Assembly: GCA_950295325.1 (NCBI GenBank)
Contig: OX485808.1
Location: 17,752,527 to 17,816,526, forward strand
Reading direction: 5' to 3'
Length of the DNA stretch: 64,000 bases
DNA from: Polytrichum commune
Taxonomy: Eukaryota > Streptophyta > Polytrichopsida > Polytrichales > Polytrichaceae
Shown: positions 47,001 through 59,241 of the stretch, one piece after another
How the letters are laid out: each line of letters starts with the position of its first letter
Numbering within the stretch: position 1 is the stretch's first letter
The notes under the pieces: model-generated
What the model was told of the DNA's origin: nothing
What the model saw: the letters and a program-made list of their open reading frames with translations, nothing else
Database searches by the model: none
Position numbers and translations under genes: made by a program

Positions 47001-50000
47001 TGATGTTCTTGGACTTCCCAAAGATAAGTATAAGCAAGAATATTATTTGTTGGGTTATGTCCCGGGGAACAACAAATTTCTGACATTCTACCGTTAATCT
47101 CTTGCAGCTGTCGTCAACAACTATGGGTGGCGGGAGACTGTGGCCATCTACACTGACGATGACTTCGGCAACAATGGTGTGGCAGCTCTCGGCGATGCCT
47201 TGCAAGTGGTAGGCACCACAATTATCTACAAGGCGAATTTGGACCCGAGCATCACAATGGACGGAATCACATCCATACTGACCGATTTGACATTGCTGGA
47301 ATCTCGAGTGTACATTGTGCATGTGACCCCCGACGTTGGCCGCATGCTCTTCACCATGGCCGAGCAGCTCCAGATGATAACCACGGGTTATGTATGGATC
47401 GTCACGGAGGCTATGTCATTCGTTATGGACGATTTAACGAACGATTCCAGTTTCTTGGCATCATTGCAAGGTGTGATTGGCACTCGGAGTTACATCCCTT
47501 CTACGCCTCAGCTGCAAGCATACATCACCGGATGGAAGAAATTGCATAAGAATGATAAGTCGCTCGGAGCCACCCAGATGAACGATGTGTATGCATTGTA
47601 TGCATATGATGCTGTGTGGTTGGTAGCACATGCGCTTCAGAATTTCTTGGCAGCAGGAGGAAACACAACATTTGTGGCGCCTCCTGTTTACCCAGCAGAT
47701 GCGGGTGGGAACTCGGAGCTCGCGAAACTCAATGTGTTCGCGGATGGGTTGACGTTGTTGAATGAAATTCGTGCTTACAACTTCACCGGGATTACTGGTG
47801 ACATTGACTTAAACCAGTATGGTGATCCTGTCAATAAATCCTTCGAAATCATCAACATGGTGGGAAATGGGCTGAGAGTGGTGGGATACTGGTCCAATGC
47901 CACCGGCATCTTGAGCTCCGCTTCGGTCCTCAATAATGCTGCACTGGCAGTTTCTCCTTCGGCTTCCAATGTCTCCAATTCCTCAACGAATTCCACTGTG
48001 AGTTTTCTGTGAATGATGTGTTTCGAAGTTTCGAAGTTACTAATGTAACAAGAGAATTTCCAACTATTGGGCGCTCATTTGAGAAATGGGTTTTGGGATG
48101 TCTGTATTAGATATAAACTGTCATGCATGTTTTCGAAGTTTCTCATGTAATAGCATTTGCAATGTAACAAGAGACTGCTCTCAAGTTTGGCGCTGATTTG
48201 GGAAATGGGTACTTTCTGTATATACAAACTGTCATAAATGTTTTCGAAGTTTTGAACGTCATAACATTTCAATCTAACAAGAAACTCTTTAGTTTTGGCG
48301 TTGATTTGGGAAATGGGTACTTGGATGTCTGTAGATACAAACTGTCTTTGAATATTTTCGAAGTTTTGAATGTAATAGCATTTGAATTTAACAACAAACT
48401 CTCTAGTTTTTGGCTTTGATTTGGTAAATGAATCGTTCGATGTGTCTAGATACAAACTGTGATATGGCCTGGCGGTGGGACGGCGGTGCCGCGAGGTTGG
48501 GTGGTTCCCAAAAACGGAAGACCTCTCACAATTGGGGTACCCTTTAAGAAAGGCTACAATGAGTTTGTGGGGATCTCTACGGATTCCAACAAGACGACGT
48601 ACACCGGCTATTGCATTGATGTGTTTGAGAAGGCCCTTTCGCTGCTTCCCTACGCCGTCGCCTACGACTTCGTCACGTTTGGAAATGGGAGTAATACTCC
48701 AAACTATGATGCACTTGTGGAGCAAATCACAGAGAAGGTACCCACCCTCCTTTCTAATTATGTTATACATATCATCATAAGAGCAACTCCTCTGGTCACT
48801 GTAAAATGATCTCTTCAATAATCAATGTAACATGCAACATTGATTATTGCAAAAATCATTTTAATGTTGCATGCTCAATAATCAATGTCGCACATAAAGT
48901 CCGTAGATATCAGAAATCTTCATGGCCCACCGATGATTTCAGTGACCTTAGGAGTTGCTGTAAATTAAGTTGATCCAAGTATTTGTTCTTCAAAGGTAGA
49001 ATCTCAAGCTTCGTGTACTGGAAGTCTTGAAGAATCGTTAGTTGTCTTCAGTTGCAAACTAAACAGCAAGATGTTGCCGAACTTTTACTTACCTATCCTC
49101 CTTATTAATGAGGATATATCATCATAAGAGCAAACTCCTCTGGTCACTGTAAATTGACTCTCTCACGATCAATAATCGGCTTTCACTGTGTTTTGGGCCA
49201 ATGTTGCATGCTCATCTCGCACATAAAGTCCATATATATCAGAAATGTTCTGCAAAAATAGGATCTCAAGCTTGCTGGAAGTATTGAAGAATCGGCGAGT
49301 TACCTCCCCCTCTGTCTGCTTCAATTGTGTACTGAACAGTGAGATTATGTTGCCGAACTTGTACACGGAAGGTAAGACATATCTAGTGTGAGATAAGTGG
49401 TTGTTTAGGTGGTTTGGGCAGATTTATGATGGGGTGGTGGGAGATGTGACTATCACAACCAAGCGCTCCACTCTTGTGGACTTCACCCAACCCTACACCA
49501 CATCCGGGCTGGCTGTGATTGTCCCCGTGAAGCAGGGCAACAGTAGCTACGCTTGGGCATTCATGCGACCTTTTACACCTCTCATGTGGATCACCACTGG
49601 CTTGTTTTTCTTCTTCACGGGCCTCATCTTATGGCTTCTGGAGCACAAGAAGAATAAAGATTTCCGAGGTCGCCCCCAAAAACAAGTTGTCACCACTCTA
49701 TGGTAGTTATACATGGCACTCCTTGGTCTAACTCTTTTCGCTTGTGGTAACTTTACTGAAGGTTAGATGAATTCTTGTTCTTTGCTCAGTGACCACTACA
49801 ATAATGCAAAATTATCAAACATAAATAGTTACTGCATTCCATGAGCTGACTTACTGATTGTTTCGGAACCGTGTTGTGGTTGTAATTTGTGCAGGTTCAT
49901 ATTCATGACACTCTTTTTCTCCCAAAGTAAGATAAAATGCATACTCCCATCCCAATTCTCACCTGATCGCATTGTGATGTTATGATGCTTGTCCCATAAG

Positions 50001-52914
50001 ACCATGCTGATGCTGATGCTGATCATATTGCTTTGAAGCCAATGACAAACATCTAATCTATTCACTGATTTGTGGTAATCTTTGGAAACTGGTTACAGGA
50101 GAGGATGTGAAGAGTATGTTGGGTAGGGCAGTCCTCAGCATCTGGCTGTTTGTGGTGCTCATCATCATCAGTTCATACACAGCCAGCTTGACATCAATCC
50201 TAACTGTGCAACAGCTGCAGCCCACTATTGGTGGCATCTCTAGTTTACTGACCTCCAATGTACCTATTGGGTATCAAACTGGATCATTTGTTCATGACTA
50301 TCTGGTCCAGCTCAGCATAGCTGAAAGCCGGCTCATACCTCTCAACAGTATTCAAGACTATGCAGCTGCACTTAACAAAGGATCCAGCCATGGAGGCGTT
50401 TCTGCTATTGTGGATGAACTTCCATATGTGAACCTTTTCCTATCAACTGAGTGCTCCTTCACCCAGGCGGGGTCAGAGTTCACCAAAAGTGGCTGGGGCT
50501 TTGTATGTAACACTTGAACCCACCCTCACATAATATCTCTCATTGAGTTTCACTGTTTCGAATTCGTAGTGGTGGTCAGGACAAGCAGTTTTGTTGATGT
50601 GTCTGTTACTGATTGGATACCAGGAGGCACATTACCACCTGTACCATAGCCTAACCAGTCTCGAACAATTGTTGCTTTGCATTGGTTGTAGTAACCCTGC
50701 GGTTACTGGAGCTTGGTAGGTTGGACGCCTACTACATGGCATGACAAGGCTCCTTTGTTAACATTATCTAGTTTGTAGTGGTCACGCCAAGTAGTTTGTT
50801 TCGAAGAGTCACATTACCACACATAATTGATGACCTTGACATGGCCTGACCACCACGTCCCGTGATGGACATGTGTTGCCTTGCATCGGTTGTAACAAAC
50901 ACCCAATACCTATCTCATCGCTACCATGCCTCAATAGGTTGGGCATCCACTATATCCTCGTATCCCTAACCTAGTTCGTAGCACTTTGATCGAAGTATTT
51001 TATTTCATTTATTTTTAAATGGTGCACTTATGGAACAGTGGTATGGTGCAGGCATTCCCAAAGGGTTCGCAATTGGCCATTGACTTTTCGACAGCGATCT
51101 TAACACTTTCAGAAAGTGGAGAATTGCAGAGAATCTATGATCAGTGGCTAACAACAAGCTCTTGCTCCACTAGTAATGTGGCAGTTTCTTCCAACCAACT
51201 TGGCTTGGGCACTTTCTGGGGACTTTTCCTCATTACAGGATTGGCCTCATTGTTGTGTTGCATTATATATTTGATACGCATGGCCCTTCTACACAAGAAG
51301 ATGGCCGACAGGCGCATCTCTAAACAGGTATTATTGCTCTACACCTTCTTCAATCTCTACATGCTTGCTTTTGTTGTGCATAAAGTTGTCCACATAGTCC
51401 CCTCAAAGAGTGACCAAATTAGGAATTTGGTCATTCTTTGCAAGACTTCTCGCTTAAGAGCTTGTTCGTTCGTCTTGTGTTGGAGACTAATTTTAAAAGT
51501 TGGGTGAAACTTCTTGGACCTCTTTCAAACCAAATTTTTTTTAGAGAACTTAAAAATCTATAATAAGGTGTGCTCATGAGACTCGTCACTTTAAATCTTG
51601 GCTTGGCCTACCGATCCTACTGTGACAAACTAGAATATTGGTTTTTTATAGTTTGACCCCATTTTTTTAGCATGGAAATGTTAAGCTTAAGAAAATGTGG
51701 GTAGGCATAAGCTCTCAAACTCAGCTTTTAACCAACACACTTGAAGTTTGATCTAGAGAATTAAAGGATTACTCCAATGCCAAGAAGGGACAACTTGCTA
51801 TCATTTTCTACTCTCAAATAACCCTTGCATACTTTTTGAAGCGCTACAATATAATCATAATGTGTTGACATCTCCCCCATTCTACGGATACTTATGCACT
51901 TGAGCGGAAACCAATCACCCATCTATCATATTCAAGTGAAAAAGTGATTATCAAAAGTTTGTGCCAATTTGATTTGAGCACTGGTCTACATTAATTATGT
52001 AGGACAGGTTCCACTTTTACATTGCCTTAACAATGTTTTGTGCATATGATAACCCTTATGTTATGACGGTATTTGTTTTCTTAATCGGACCCTTATATTT
52101 GATTGGTGTGTAGTTTGGTGAGTATCGAAGTACAAACACCATAGAGTCACATGTTTAGAAGAGATTGGACTACGCCTTCAAATTTGATTTACTATTTCAC
52201 ACTCAATAGTGAAAATAAATGGGAGGACCTATGTATTTAATTTAGCAATCAACAAACATGCACATTAGATCACCATAACTAAATCAAGCCAGGTCTAGAT
52301 TTTGCCAATGCTTTATTGTAGATTTGCCAGTGCAACAAAAGTTCCCTTGCGTAGATCGAATAGGCAGAAGTTGGAGAACATGAAAAACAAACTGAATAAC
52401 ACATAACACCCACATACCTTATATATATATATATATATATATTCTCTGGTGGTAACCTTTTTCTGATTCTACTGGTGTGTTGCAGCCTATAGACAATTCT
52501 CGCAGTTTGGCATCAGTATTACGTTCCTTCCGGAGTTTTATAATTTTCATAGACGAACCAGAACCCGAACAAACCAAAACATCGAAGAAAAAGAAAGGCA
52601 AAGGGAAGGGCAACAACGTGAACGGCAAGGATGTGGAGGATCAGGCGGCTGTGTCTGCAAGTCCTTCAAACTCTGCCTCCAAACGTTCTCTAGATGACCA
52701 ACAACCTGCTTGTTGCGGCAGTTGCAGGGAAGGGACTACAAAAATCACCAATCGTCAGGATTCTATCCTCAATTACGACAATTCGGCCAACAGTTCGATG
52801 ACTCGGGACCCAGAGAGGACGGAAGTCGCTCATGAGCATGAGGGATCTCCGGACTTTGCAAACAACGGCGGTCACTACAATGGGGAAGGAAGTCCTGTCG
52901 ATAGAAGAGATTAG
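44018..52914 (+). CDS. Plant glutamate-receptor-like (GLR) ligand-gated cation channel
   Basis: Nine exons: 44018-44342, 45668-45871, 47108-47997, 48450-48737, 49422-49702, 49895-49926, 50099-50502, 51052-51327 and 52486-52914. All borders are GT-AG, phases agree, and the sum is 3129 nt (1042 residues plus TAG). A Met-rich hydrophobic N-terminus ending near VGVEA looks like a signal peptide. An amino-terminal (ANF-like) domain follows to about residue 470, with [11 protein letters not shown]. The ligand-binding halves are S1 (about 490-610, [10 protein letters not shown] with the conserved Arg, DFTQPY) and S2 (about 715-850, DELPY, GWGFAFPKGS). M1 is about 624-646, the pore segment [15 protein letters not shown] about 660-675, M3 with [15 protein letters not shown] about 685-710 and M4 about 861-884. 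The tail (901-1042) is longer than usual, with a Lys run and acidic end. By family knowledge it conducts Ca2+ and other cations in the plasma or an internal membrane, gated or tuned by amino acids. The family is usually about 850-950 residues. The upstream Mets make the exact start slightly uncertain. Confidence 0.95.
44343..45667 (+). repeat. GLR intron 1 with three tandem units
   Basis: A motif around ACATGTTG-TTT-CAACCGTCC ... GGTTTTGTCGGAGAAGTCC recurs at about 44585-44640, 44925-44975 and 45205-45255. It is followed in the first two by GCACCCAACGAYCAYGACAA. The period is 340 then about 280 bp, and the units are clearly diverged. No coding frame is shared. Confidence 0.7.
45872..47107 (+). 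repeat. GLR intron 2 with serial tandem duplications
   Basis: Two unit types occur. AGAGTCCAGAYCAYAGCCYAAGAGAGATCAG is near 45986 and again near 46173. Then AGCAAGAAYATGTGTTGG...GAGATTCAAG...CTCCGAC...TCCAACTTG recurs at about 46517, 46781 and 47033, with a period of about 255-265 bp. Confidence 0.75.
47998..48465 (+). repeat. GLR intron 3 built of four units of about 113 bp, including the splice acceptor
   Basis: Each unit contains TTTTCGAAGTTT, then ATGTAA..AGCATTT or a similar stretch, then AACAAGARACT, GGCGCTGATTTGGGAAATGGGT and finally TAGATACAAACTGT. Units lie at about 48018-48127, 48128-48237, 48238-48350 and 48351-48465. The last one supplies the real acceptor (gtctag|ATACAAACTGTG), so the first residues of exon 4 are part of the repeat. 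Confidence 0.85.
48738..49421 (+). repeat. GLR intron 4 with a 350-bp tandem duplication
   Basis: ATATCATCATAAGAGCAA..CTCCTCTGGTCACTGTAAA appears at about 48767 and again at about 49118. In both units it is followed by CGCACATAAAGTCC, ATATCAGAAAT, ATCTCAAGCTT, TTGAAGAATCG and ATGTTGCCGAACTT. The second unit is shorter. Confidence 0.8.
50503..51051 (+). repeat. GLR intron 7 with a 207-bp tandem duplication
   Basis: GTAGTGGTCA..CAAGYAGTTT, ACATTACCAC, TTGCYTTGCATYGGTTGTA and TAGGTTGGRC..CCACTA/CCTACTA recur in order at about 50567-50740 and 50776-50955. Confidence 0.75.
51328..52485 (+). other. GLR intron 8
   Basis: It is AT-rich with (TA)n at 52420-52441 shortly before the acceptor (gtgttgcag). 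No internal duplication was found, in contrast to introns 1-4 and 7. Confidence 0.7.
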
Positions 52915-55279
52915 CTTTTAGGGTTCAGTGTAGGCTTGGTTTTCTCTTTTCTGCTATCGAGTTCTGCATATCATAAATATGGATGCGGTTCCTCTAACTT
53001 ACAGAGAATTAATTGCAGCGAGAGTGCTGATGGAAAAGATATGTCATACTCCATTTTGGAGTTCTTTTGAGTTTATACAAAATCAACAAGGCCGCAGCAT
53101 CCATTTCAGGAAAATGAGTTGATCGATGACCTTCAAAAGGATACACGTAGGGGTAAATCAAACCTTCAACCCAGAAATTTCTGTGGTGTAATTGATTGTA
53201 CATAACCTTCACTTGTGTTCGTAGTTTGAGGAAATGTACATTGTTGTAAACATCTACAAAGGACTCTGCTTTTTGAGCAGGTTCAATGTTTATAATGGAT
53301 GTAAATGTTCAGTTATCCTCCTTGTAGGAACAGTACATGTGCAGATTGCAAGGCTTACACTGACTAATAATATCGTTGACACCTAGTATTCACTTGGAAG
53401 GTAAATCAGTGTATGCACATTGTGTCCACAAGAGCTAGCTCGCCTTCTACATGTGTCTGATAGCCATCAATATAATCGTCCCCATAATGAATGTTGAAAT
53501 CCCTTGTGATAGTGCTGTGCTGATTATGGTGATGCAAACATTAATAGCTGCTGAAACTACTAGTGTTGCCTGATGTATTTTTGCAAAATTCTGATATAGA
53601 TAGGACACTTGGCCAGGGACTTGAATATCAGTCAGACGTCCACACTGCAATCAAGTATGTGAAACTCACATTACAGCAAATGGCCTTGCATATATCTCAT
53701 TCAGAAGAAACTAAAATTCAGAACTTTGAAGGCAAAAAGAGATTAGGATTTCTTTGGGAACTCTGATTAGGTTTTACTTAAGTGTTGCCATGAAGTTTGA
53801 ACAATTCTGTGTAAGTTGCACATGTGATCGACTTCAGACGGGAGCATTTCTCAGTCATGACTAATAAGTACCAAACATAGGCTGGTCGATCAAAATATTT
53901 TCAATGGCAGTATTCAACCTGTGGATAGACTCTGTATCAGGAGGATTCTAACACCCCATTCACATCATATTGAAGAGCTGATGTCCCATGCAGGCGAAGG
54001 GTCCACTTGTGAATATACCATTCCAGCATACACGAGTACTATCTCCAGAAAGGGGAGATAAAGTGTTCATTTTTCATTGTTTGATACAAGTGATTATTAC
54101 CTCCTCTCTGTATATCAAGGTTTTGCATGAAGGACGACCAATCCAAGATAATGTCAAAACTTTGTCAAAGCTTGTGTGTTATTGTGAAGCCTTAAATTGA
54201 AGTACTACCTCTGCACTTTGGGATTCAAACATACTATTTCTTTCCAGGTTAAAGTGTACACAGGTGTTACAAGACAAATATTATCTCCCATCCAGGAATG
54301 GTTGATCTGAACATCATTCTTCACAGTACAACTTGAAATGAAGACTCAATGTTCACAAAAAAAGCATTTTACAGAAACGTGGGAGTTACAAAGGGGTTGG
54401 TTATATGTAGACTATCAACCACCATAGCAGTCCAATCCAGGCTGTCATTTTTCATCAGAAGGACACAAGGGTTAGGAAATGGACCAATAAGCATGTTAAA
54501 AACTGGAATCTTAACACCTACTTAGAATTGATACATTCATTAAATACTTGAATGAGCTGTATAGTTGAAAGAACTACACTAATGTTTTATGTAGTGTCAC
54601 CAATTCTAAATATCTTGGTTAATACTAATTTTAAATCACAATACTGAATGTCACCAACACTGAATGTTAACCCAACATTATTTGTCATTCCTTGTAAATT
54701 TTTTGAGGGGAATATGTATTTACAGTGTTGCAATTATTGTCACTTACCATTTGATTATTCATCCAAAATTCAAACATTCATGACAATATTTCATCACAAG
54801 TTGCTGACAAGACAAGGTAGGGTTTAGGCCAATGGATGAACTCATCCATCATCCATGACAGTACTTGTACATATTCACGTGCCATCCGAAAGTTACCATA
54901 GTGACATTAAATACCATATGACACTAAATATCATATTTAGTGTAGTTTACAAATGGACTATCATAGTTCAAATAGAATCCAAACCATGTGACCATAAATT
55001 CGAACAGTGGCTCAGTCCTTGCTGAATCTCAAGTCCAATCTCTGTAGCGGTGGTTGTGTATAGCTTGAAGGAAGAATTCAAGATATGGACAGAGTCCTTC
55101 GAAAAATGGTTGACCTTAACACTTATTAAAGTACTAGGATACAAATTTCAAGCTGAAGGTCTATAGTCCTGAGTAAGAAGGGTTTCTCCATCTGCAAGAG
55201 GGAGACCTATGCATCCCAAACTCCATGGACAAGATTCTTGCCTGAAGCTGCAGGGGATTGTAAGAAACCCAAACTAAAA
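52915..55279. other. Intergenic DNA between convergent GLR and PPR genes
   Basis: It must hold both 3' UTRs. No further gene, RNA or clear repeat was found; frames are at most 70 codons. Confidence 0.5.
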
Positions 55280-58200
55280 TCACACTAATGAATTTCTGTC
55301 ACATTCTTCACCAGATTCCATAATGTGTTGTGTGCTTGCGTCCGGGTCAATTTCATCCAACACCATTTCATCATACAATTTTCGAGCCTCGGCTATGTGC
55401 CCTGCCCGAGAGAAGCTTCCAAGAAGAGTGTTGTATATGACAACATTGGGTTTACACCCACTTGCTTTCATATGTCGAAAGGTGGTGTATGCTCCCTCCA
55501 GGTTTCCCACCTTACCTGCACAGGTTGTAGAGATATTAAAATATAGCAGACATTTCCTTCTCAATATAGTCATGAAAACCTTAACTCTATGAGACTTTAT
55601 GTCGTGAGTTCATCCCCTATGATTTTCCATTTGTTGTTCTGCATACAATATCAATCATTTCTTTCCACTTGTGGTGTATGCTTGGAGGGAGTGTTTGAAT
55701 TTAGATAAAGAGCAACCTAATTCGGTTCATTGAGGGCCCAACTCACTGTAGCACATCTCGGTGCAACAAGATGAGTTTGACCCTCACCAAACCAATGTAA
55801 AATATTTTTTGTTCAAACCTCCACACCACCTCCAAGGATGGACCAAAAAGCAAAACAACCAACTCCCAACCAGAAGTCATGTTGACTTAAAAGATAACTC
55901 TAATGAAGCAACTAAGAGTACTTGCAAAAATAGTTGGAAATAGTCCAGTTAATCACTTACAAAAGCTGCCGATGAGAATCCCATAAGAGAAGACATCTGG
56001 AGAATGGTTTGCATCTTTCAGTTCCTGAAGAACATCACACATTTCGTCCACTCTTCCAGCTTTCCCAAGCGCATCCATAAGGATGTTGTAAGTAACCACA
56101 TTTGGATTGTATCCTTTTTCTCTCATTTCATTGAAGATGCTAAGAGCCATATCTATATCCCCCGCCTTGCCCAAGGCATGAATCATCGTGCCATAGATTA
56201 TAACATCCGGCTTACATCCCTTTTCTTTCATCTCTTCGAAAAGCTCATACGCTTCTTTATGCCTTCCAACTAATCGAAGACTCTGAATAAGACTTGCGTA
56301 TGTGAAACTATCAGGTTCACACGAATGTGTACTCATGACCTGAAAAAGCTTGTAGGCATCCTCTACTTTACCCGCCTTGCCAAGACTATTGATAAGAGAA
56401 TTGTAGTTGACCACGTTAGGTTCACACCCCTCTTCCTTCATCTGGACAAATAATCGGTGCGCAACATCCAATTTCCCTGCCTTACCTAAGCCGTCTATAA
56501 GAACACCATAAGCAATGGAATCTGGTCGGCACCCATTCACTATCATATCCTGAAACAATTTCAAGGCTTCCTCAACCCTACCAAACCTCCCTAAGCTTTG
56601 GATCAAGGTACTGTATGAAATAACGGTAGGCGTATAATTCTTCCGTTTCATGTCGTAAAACAACTTGTAAGCTTCATCTATTCTACCCTCTTTTCCTAAT
56701 GCCGCAATCAAAATGTTGTACGTGGAGACATCCGGACGGCCCACACCTACATCTTTCATTTCAAGAAATAGCACGGTCGCGTCCTTCACCCGCCACGCTT
56801 TCCCAAGACAATATAGGAGACTATTATAAATGAGGACATCTGGGACAGTTCCTCCTGTTTTCATATGCCGAAACAGAGCCAGTGCAGCATCTATATTCCC
56901 TGCCCTGCCTAACCCATCAATGAGAATAAAATAGGTTTTGGAATTGGGGGTAGCGTTCCTGACCTCCATGTCCTCAAAAACTTCCCACGCCCTATCATGG
57001 TAACCCCCCTTGACAAGAACCTGCAATAGAGCATTATAGGCATCTACACCAACTGGGCACCCAAAGCTTTTCATCTCTCTGAATGCTTCCAAAGCCTCTC
57101 CTATTAAATTGGCTCTGCAAACATCACCAAAATAATCTGTCAGTACATGACATCTATCACCTCCAACAAATGCTTAGTTTTTGCAATCTCAAACATATCA
57201 GTAGTGCAAAGCCTTACGATCAGGACCCCCAACAGGCCAAAGCTAACCTGATCCCCGTCGTAGATACATCTCAACTCAAAATGCAAGCGACCGGCGATTG
57301 ATGTTGAGTCGATGTTGATACATACCCTTCAGGATTTATATCTTTTGAGTGCTTACTCAGCATTTGGTGCTGATTCATTCAATACTGATTCAACTCATAT
57401 TTCAACTTTCTAGGTCTTGCAACTATAATATACAGAAACAAAAGATTCAAATTGTAAACCTCTGCTTCGGAGACATTGATTCAATATTGTAGTTAATTGT
57501 GATTGAACCAGTGTGAATCAGTGTTGATGCCCAGTTTAAATATACACCAGTGAAATCAGAGGTTTGTGATGTACAACAGCCGACCATCGATGAGAAAAAA
57601 ACTGATAACACGGTGTAATTATGGTGCAGGTACCTAAAAAATTCCAAACTTACCTGCCATAGCTTCGGACGAGCGCAAGGTACGTGGCAGTTGTGACCTG
57701 GATGCCCTTGTTGCGCATCTCCTCCAGAAGCTGTCGCATTGCATCAAATTTGCGCGCAATCCCGAGTCGACCAATCATCACACTGTATGTTCGCGAAGTC
57801 AGCTTGGAAGGGCTCTGTTCTCCAACCCAGTAGAAAAAATTCAAGGCTATGTCTATGTCTTTCATCCTTTTCAAAATCTCTGGCACATGCTCGGATTTCA
57901 CATCTTCCAGGCATCGAGCAAGTAGCTCCTTGGTATCTAAACTCCATTTATTCTCCCTCAAAATCCTGCTCACAGTTGCCACAACACCTAATTCCTGTGG
58001 CTCCTTCACAGGCCTCCTGTGGTCGCGAACATTCCTTTGCGATCGACTGCCCTCTTCTTCTTCAAGCTCTAAATGTACTGCTTCCACAGGAGAGTGAAGA
58101 AGCTTCTTAGATGAATCAATTTGCGAAGGCATTGCCTCGGGGACATCACCTGAACAAACTGAAATTGAACATGCATGTCGGCAGGTTAATGGATAAATGG

Positions 58201-58423
58201 AACTAAAGAAGCCACTCGATTGAAACTGCTTCACATTAGGCTCTGTGAACAAATGTCTGTTAACCGCATACAGATTGCTGAAAGGCTCTGCTGATGGTGG
58301 TTGTTGAAACCTCGCCTGAATGATGGAAATAACTCCAAGACTCCAGACCGACAAGCCTGACCGATAAATTGAATGTTGTTGGAGATGGAAGAGCTTCTTC
58401 TTCAAGATCATGGGCGCAGCCAT
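55280..58423 (-). CDS. P-class pentatricopeptide repeat (PPR) protein
   Basis: Exons on the minus strand are 58423-57654, 57114-55961 and 55515-55280. The joins are phase 2 (GGCAG|gtaagt ... ttgcag|AGCC) and phase 1 (CTTTT|gtaagt ... tgcag|GTAAGG). The total is 2160 nt: 719 residues plus TGA. A TAG directly precedes the ATG at 58423, which fixes the start. The first 60 or so residues are rich in Lys, Arg, Gln and Ser with few acidic residues, as in organelle targeting peptides, more like mitochondrial than plastid. From about residue 190 to 690 there are about 14 tandem 35-residue repeats of the form YNxLIxxLGKAGxxxEAxxLFxxM, without the E or DYW tails of editing factors. By family knowledge each repeat contacts one RNA base, and P-class proteins stabilise, process or help translate organelle transcripts; the target here is unknown. 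Its 3' end faces the GLR gene. Confidence 0.95.
55516..55960 (-). other. PPR gene intron 2
   Basis: This 445-bp intron interrupts a PPR repeat; the join SFCK|VGNLEG restores it. Nothing else is seen inside. Confidence 0.8.
57115..57653 (-). other. PPR gene intron 1
   Basis: This 539-bp intron (gtaagtttgg ... gtttgcag on the minus strand) separates the targeting/spacer region from most of the repeats. Words such as TTGATTCA/GATTCAATA recur at 57370-57530, but no unit structure is clear. Confidence 0.8.
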
Positions 58424-59091
58424 CTAGTACCACGTACATTGTTAGCCTTACTGGCCATACTTGGAAGAATAAATTGGAGCCGTGGCAACAATCTCAGTGG
58501 AGTCCTCTCGATGATGAAGAGTTGCTCCAATTACCATCAAGGGCCACTTCTTCAATCCCACAGCTACTCTCACACTACATATCTTTGAAACATACACTCC
58601 CCTTCACATGCCATCATCACGACCCCGTTGAATACACAGAAATTGCCTATCCCCATTTGATCCAACCTTATAAAAATCTCTGCCGCATGAGGAGAACTCG
58701 AAAATGTGCAGATCATCAAGCTAAATGTGGCACAGATGCCTTGGCCTCACCATATAACCCTAAACATCCGATGCTGAGGACGGCATCCAACAACCTCAAG
58801 AGATTGCTGCTCCACATGAATTAAGTTAGCCTGAGATCTACTTAGAATTTAGGGAAAGAGAGAGACTACCAATTCTCTTGCTCCCACAACAATGACGAAG
58901 ACATCGGTGTTCCCATCATCAACCTCCGCATTGGTGCTGCAAACACAACACTGTTTTGGTAAAACCCTAAACTCTGGCAGTCTGGTTACCGTGATGGGTT
59001 AGTGCTGAACCCAGGTTAGGTTGGGTGCCTTTCCATGGCTGAACCTTCAACTTTCTGCCTTGTAAAATATTACAAGGTGGAAGGATGGAGC
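58424..59091. other. Upstream region of the PPR gene
   Basis: It is presumably the PPR promoter and 5' UTR on the minus strand. A 151-codon frame on the plus strand (58369-58824) runs antisense into the PPR start and has no family resemblance, so it is not called. Confidence 0.4.
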
Positions 59092-59241
59092 ATCATAACA
59101 TTATTCAGACCCATGACAGTGTTATGTGGGACTCATAGTATTCCACAGAATATTTCCTATATTCAGTCTTAATGTGGGAATATTCTGTGGAATAATATCA
59201 GCCCCGTGAAACATTGTTATGAATTTGAATAATGTTATGAT
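59092..59241. mobile_element. Small foldback MITE, copy 1
   Basis: The ends are perfect 16-bp inverted repeats, ATCATAACATTATTCA and TGAATAATGTTATGAT. Pairing continues inwards through ATTCCACAGAATATT and its complement, so most of the 150 bp forms one hairpin. A diverged copy lies at 61221. Confidence 0.8.

Noticed and set aside
48075-48818. 247-codon minus-strand frame across GLR intron 3 and exon 4
   Set aside because: It reads through the 113-bp tandem units, giving a repetitive product, and through the antisense of a confirmed GLR exon.
58369-58824. 151-codon plus-strand frame antisense to the PPR start
   Set aside because: No family resemblance; it overlaps the PPR first exon antisense and the presumed 5' UTR.
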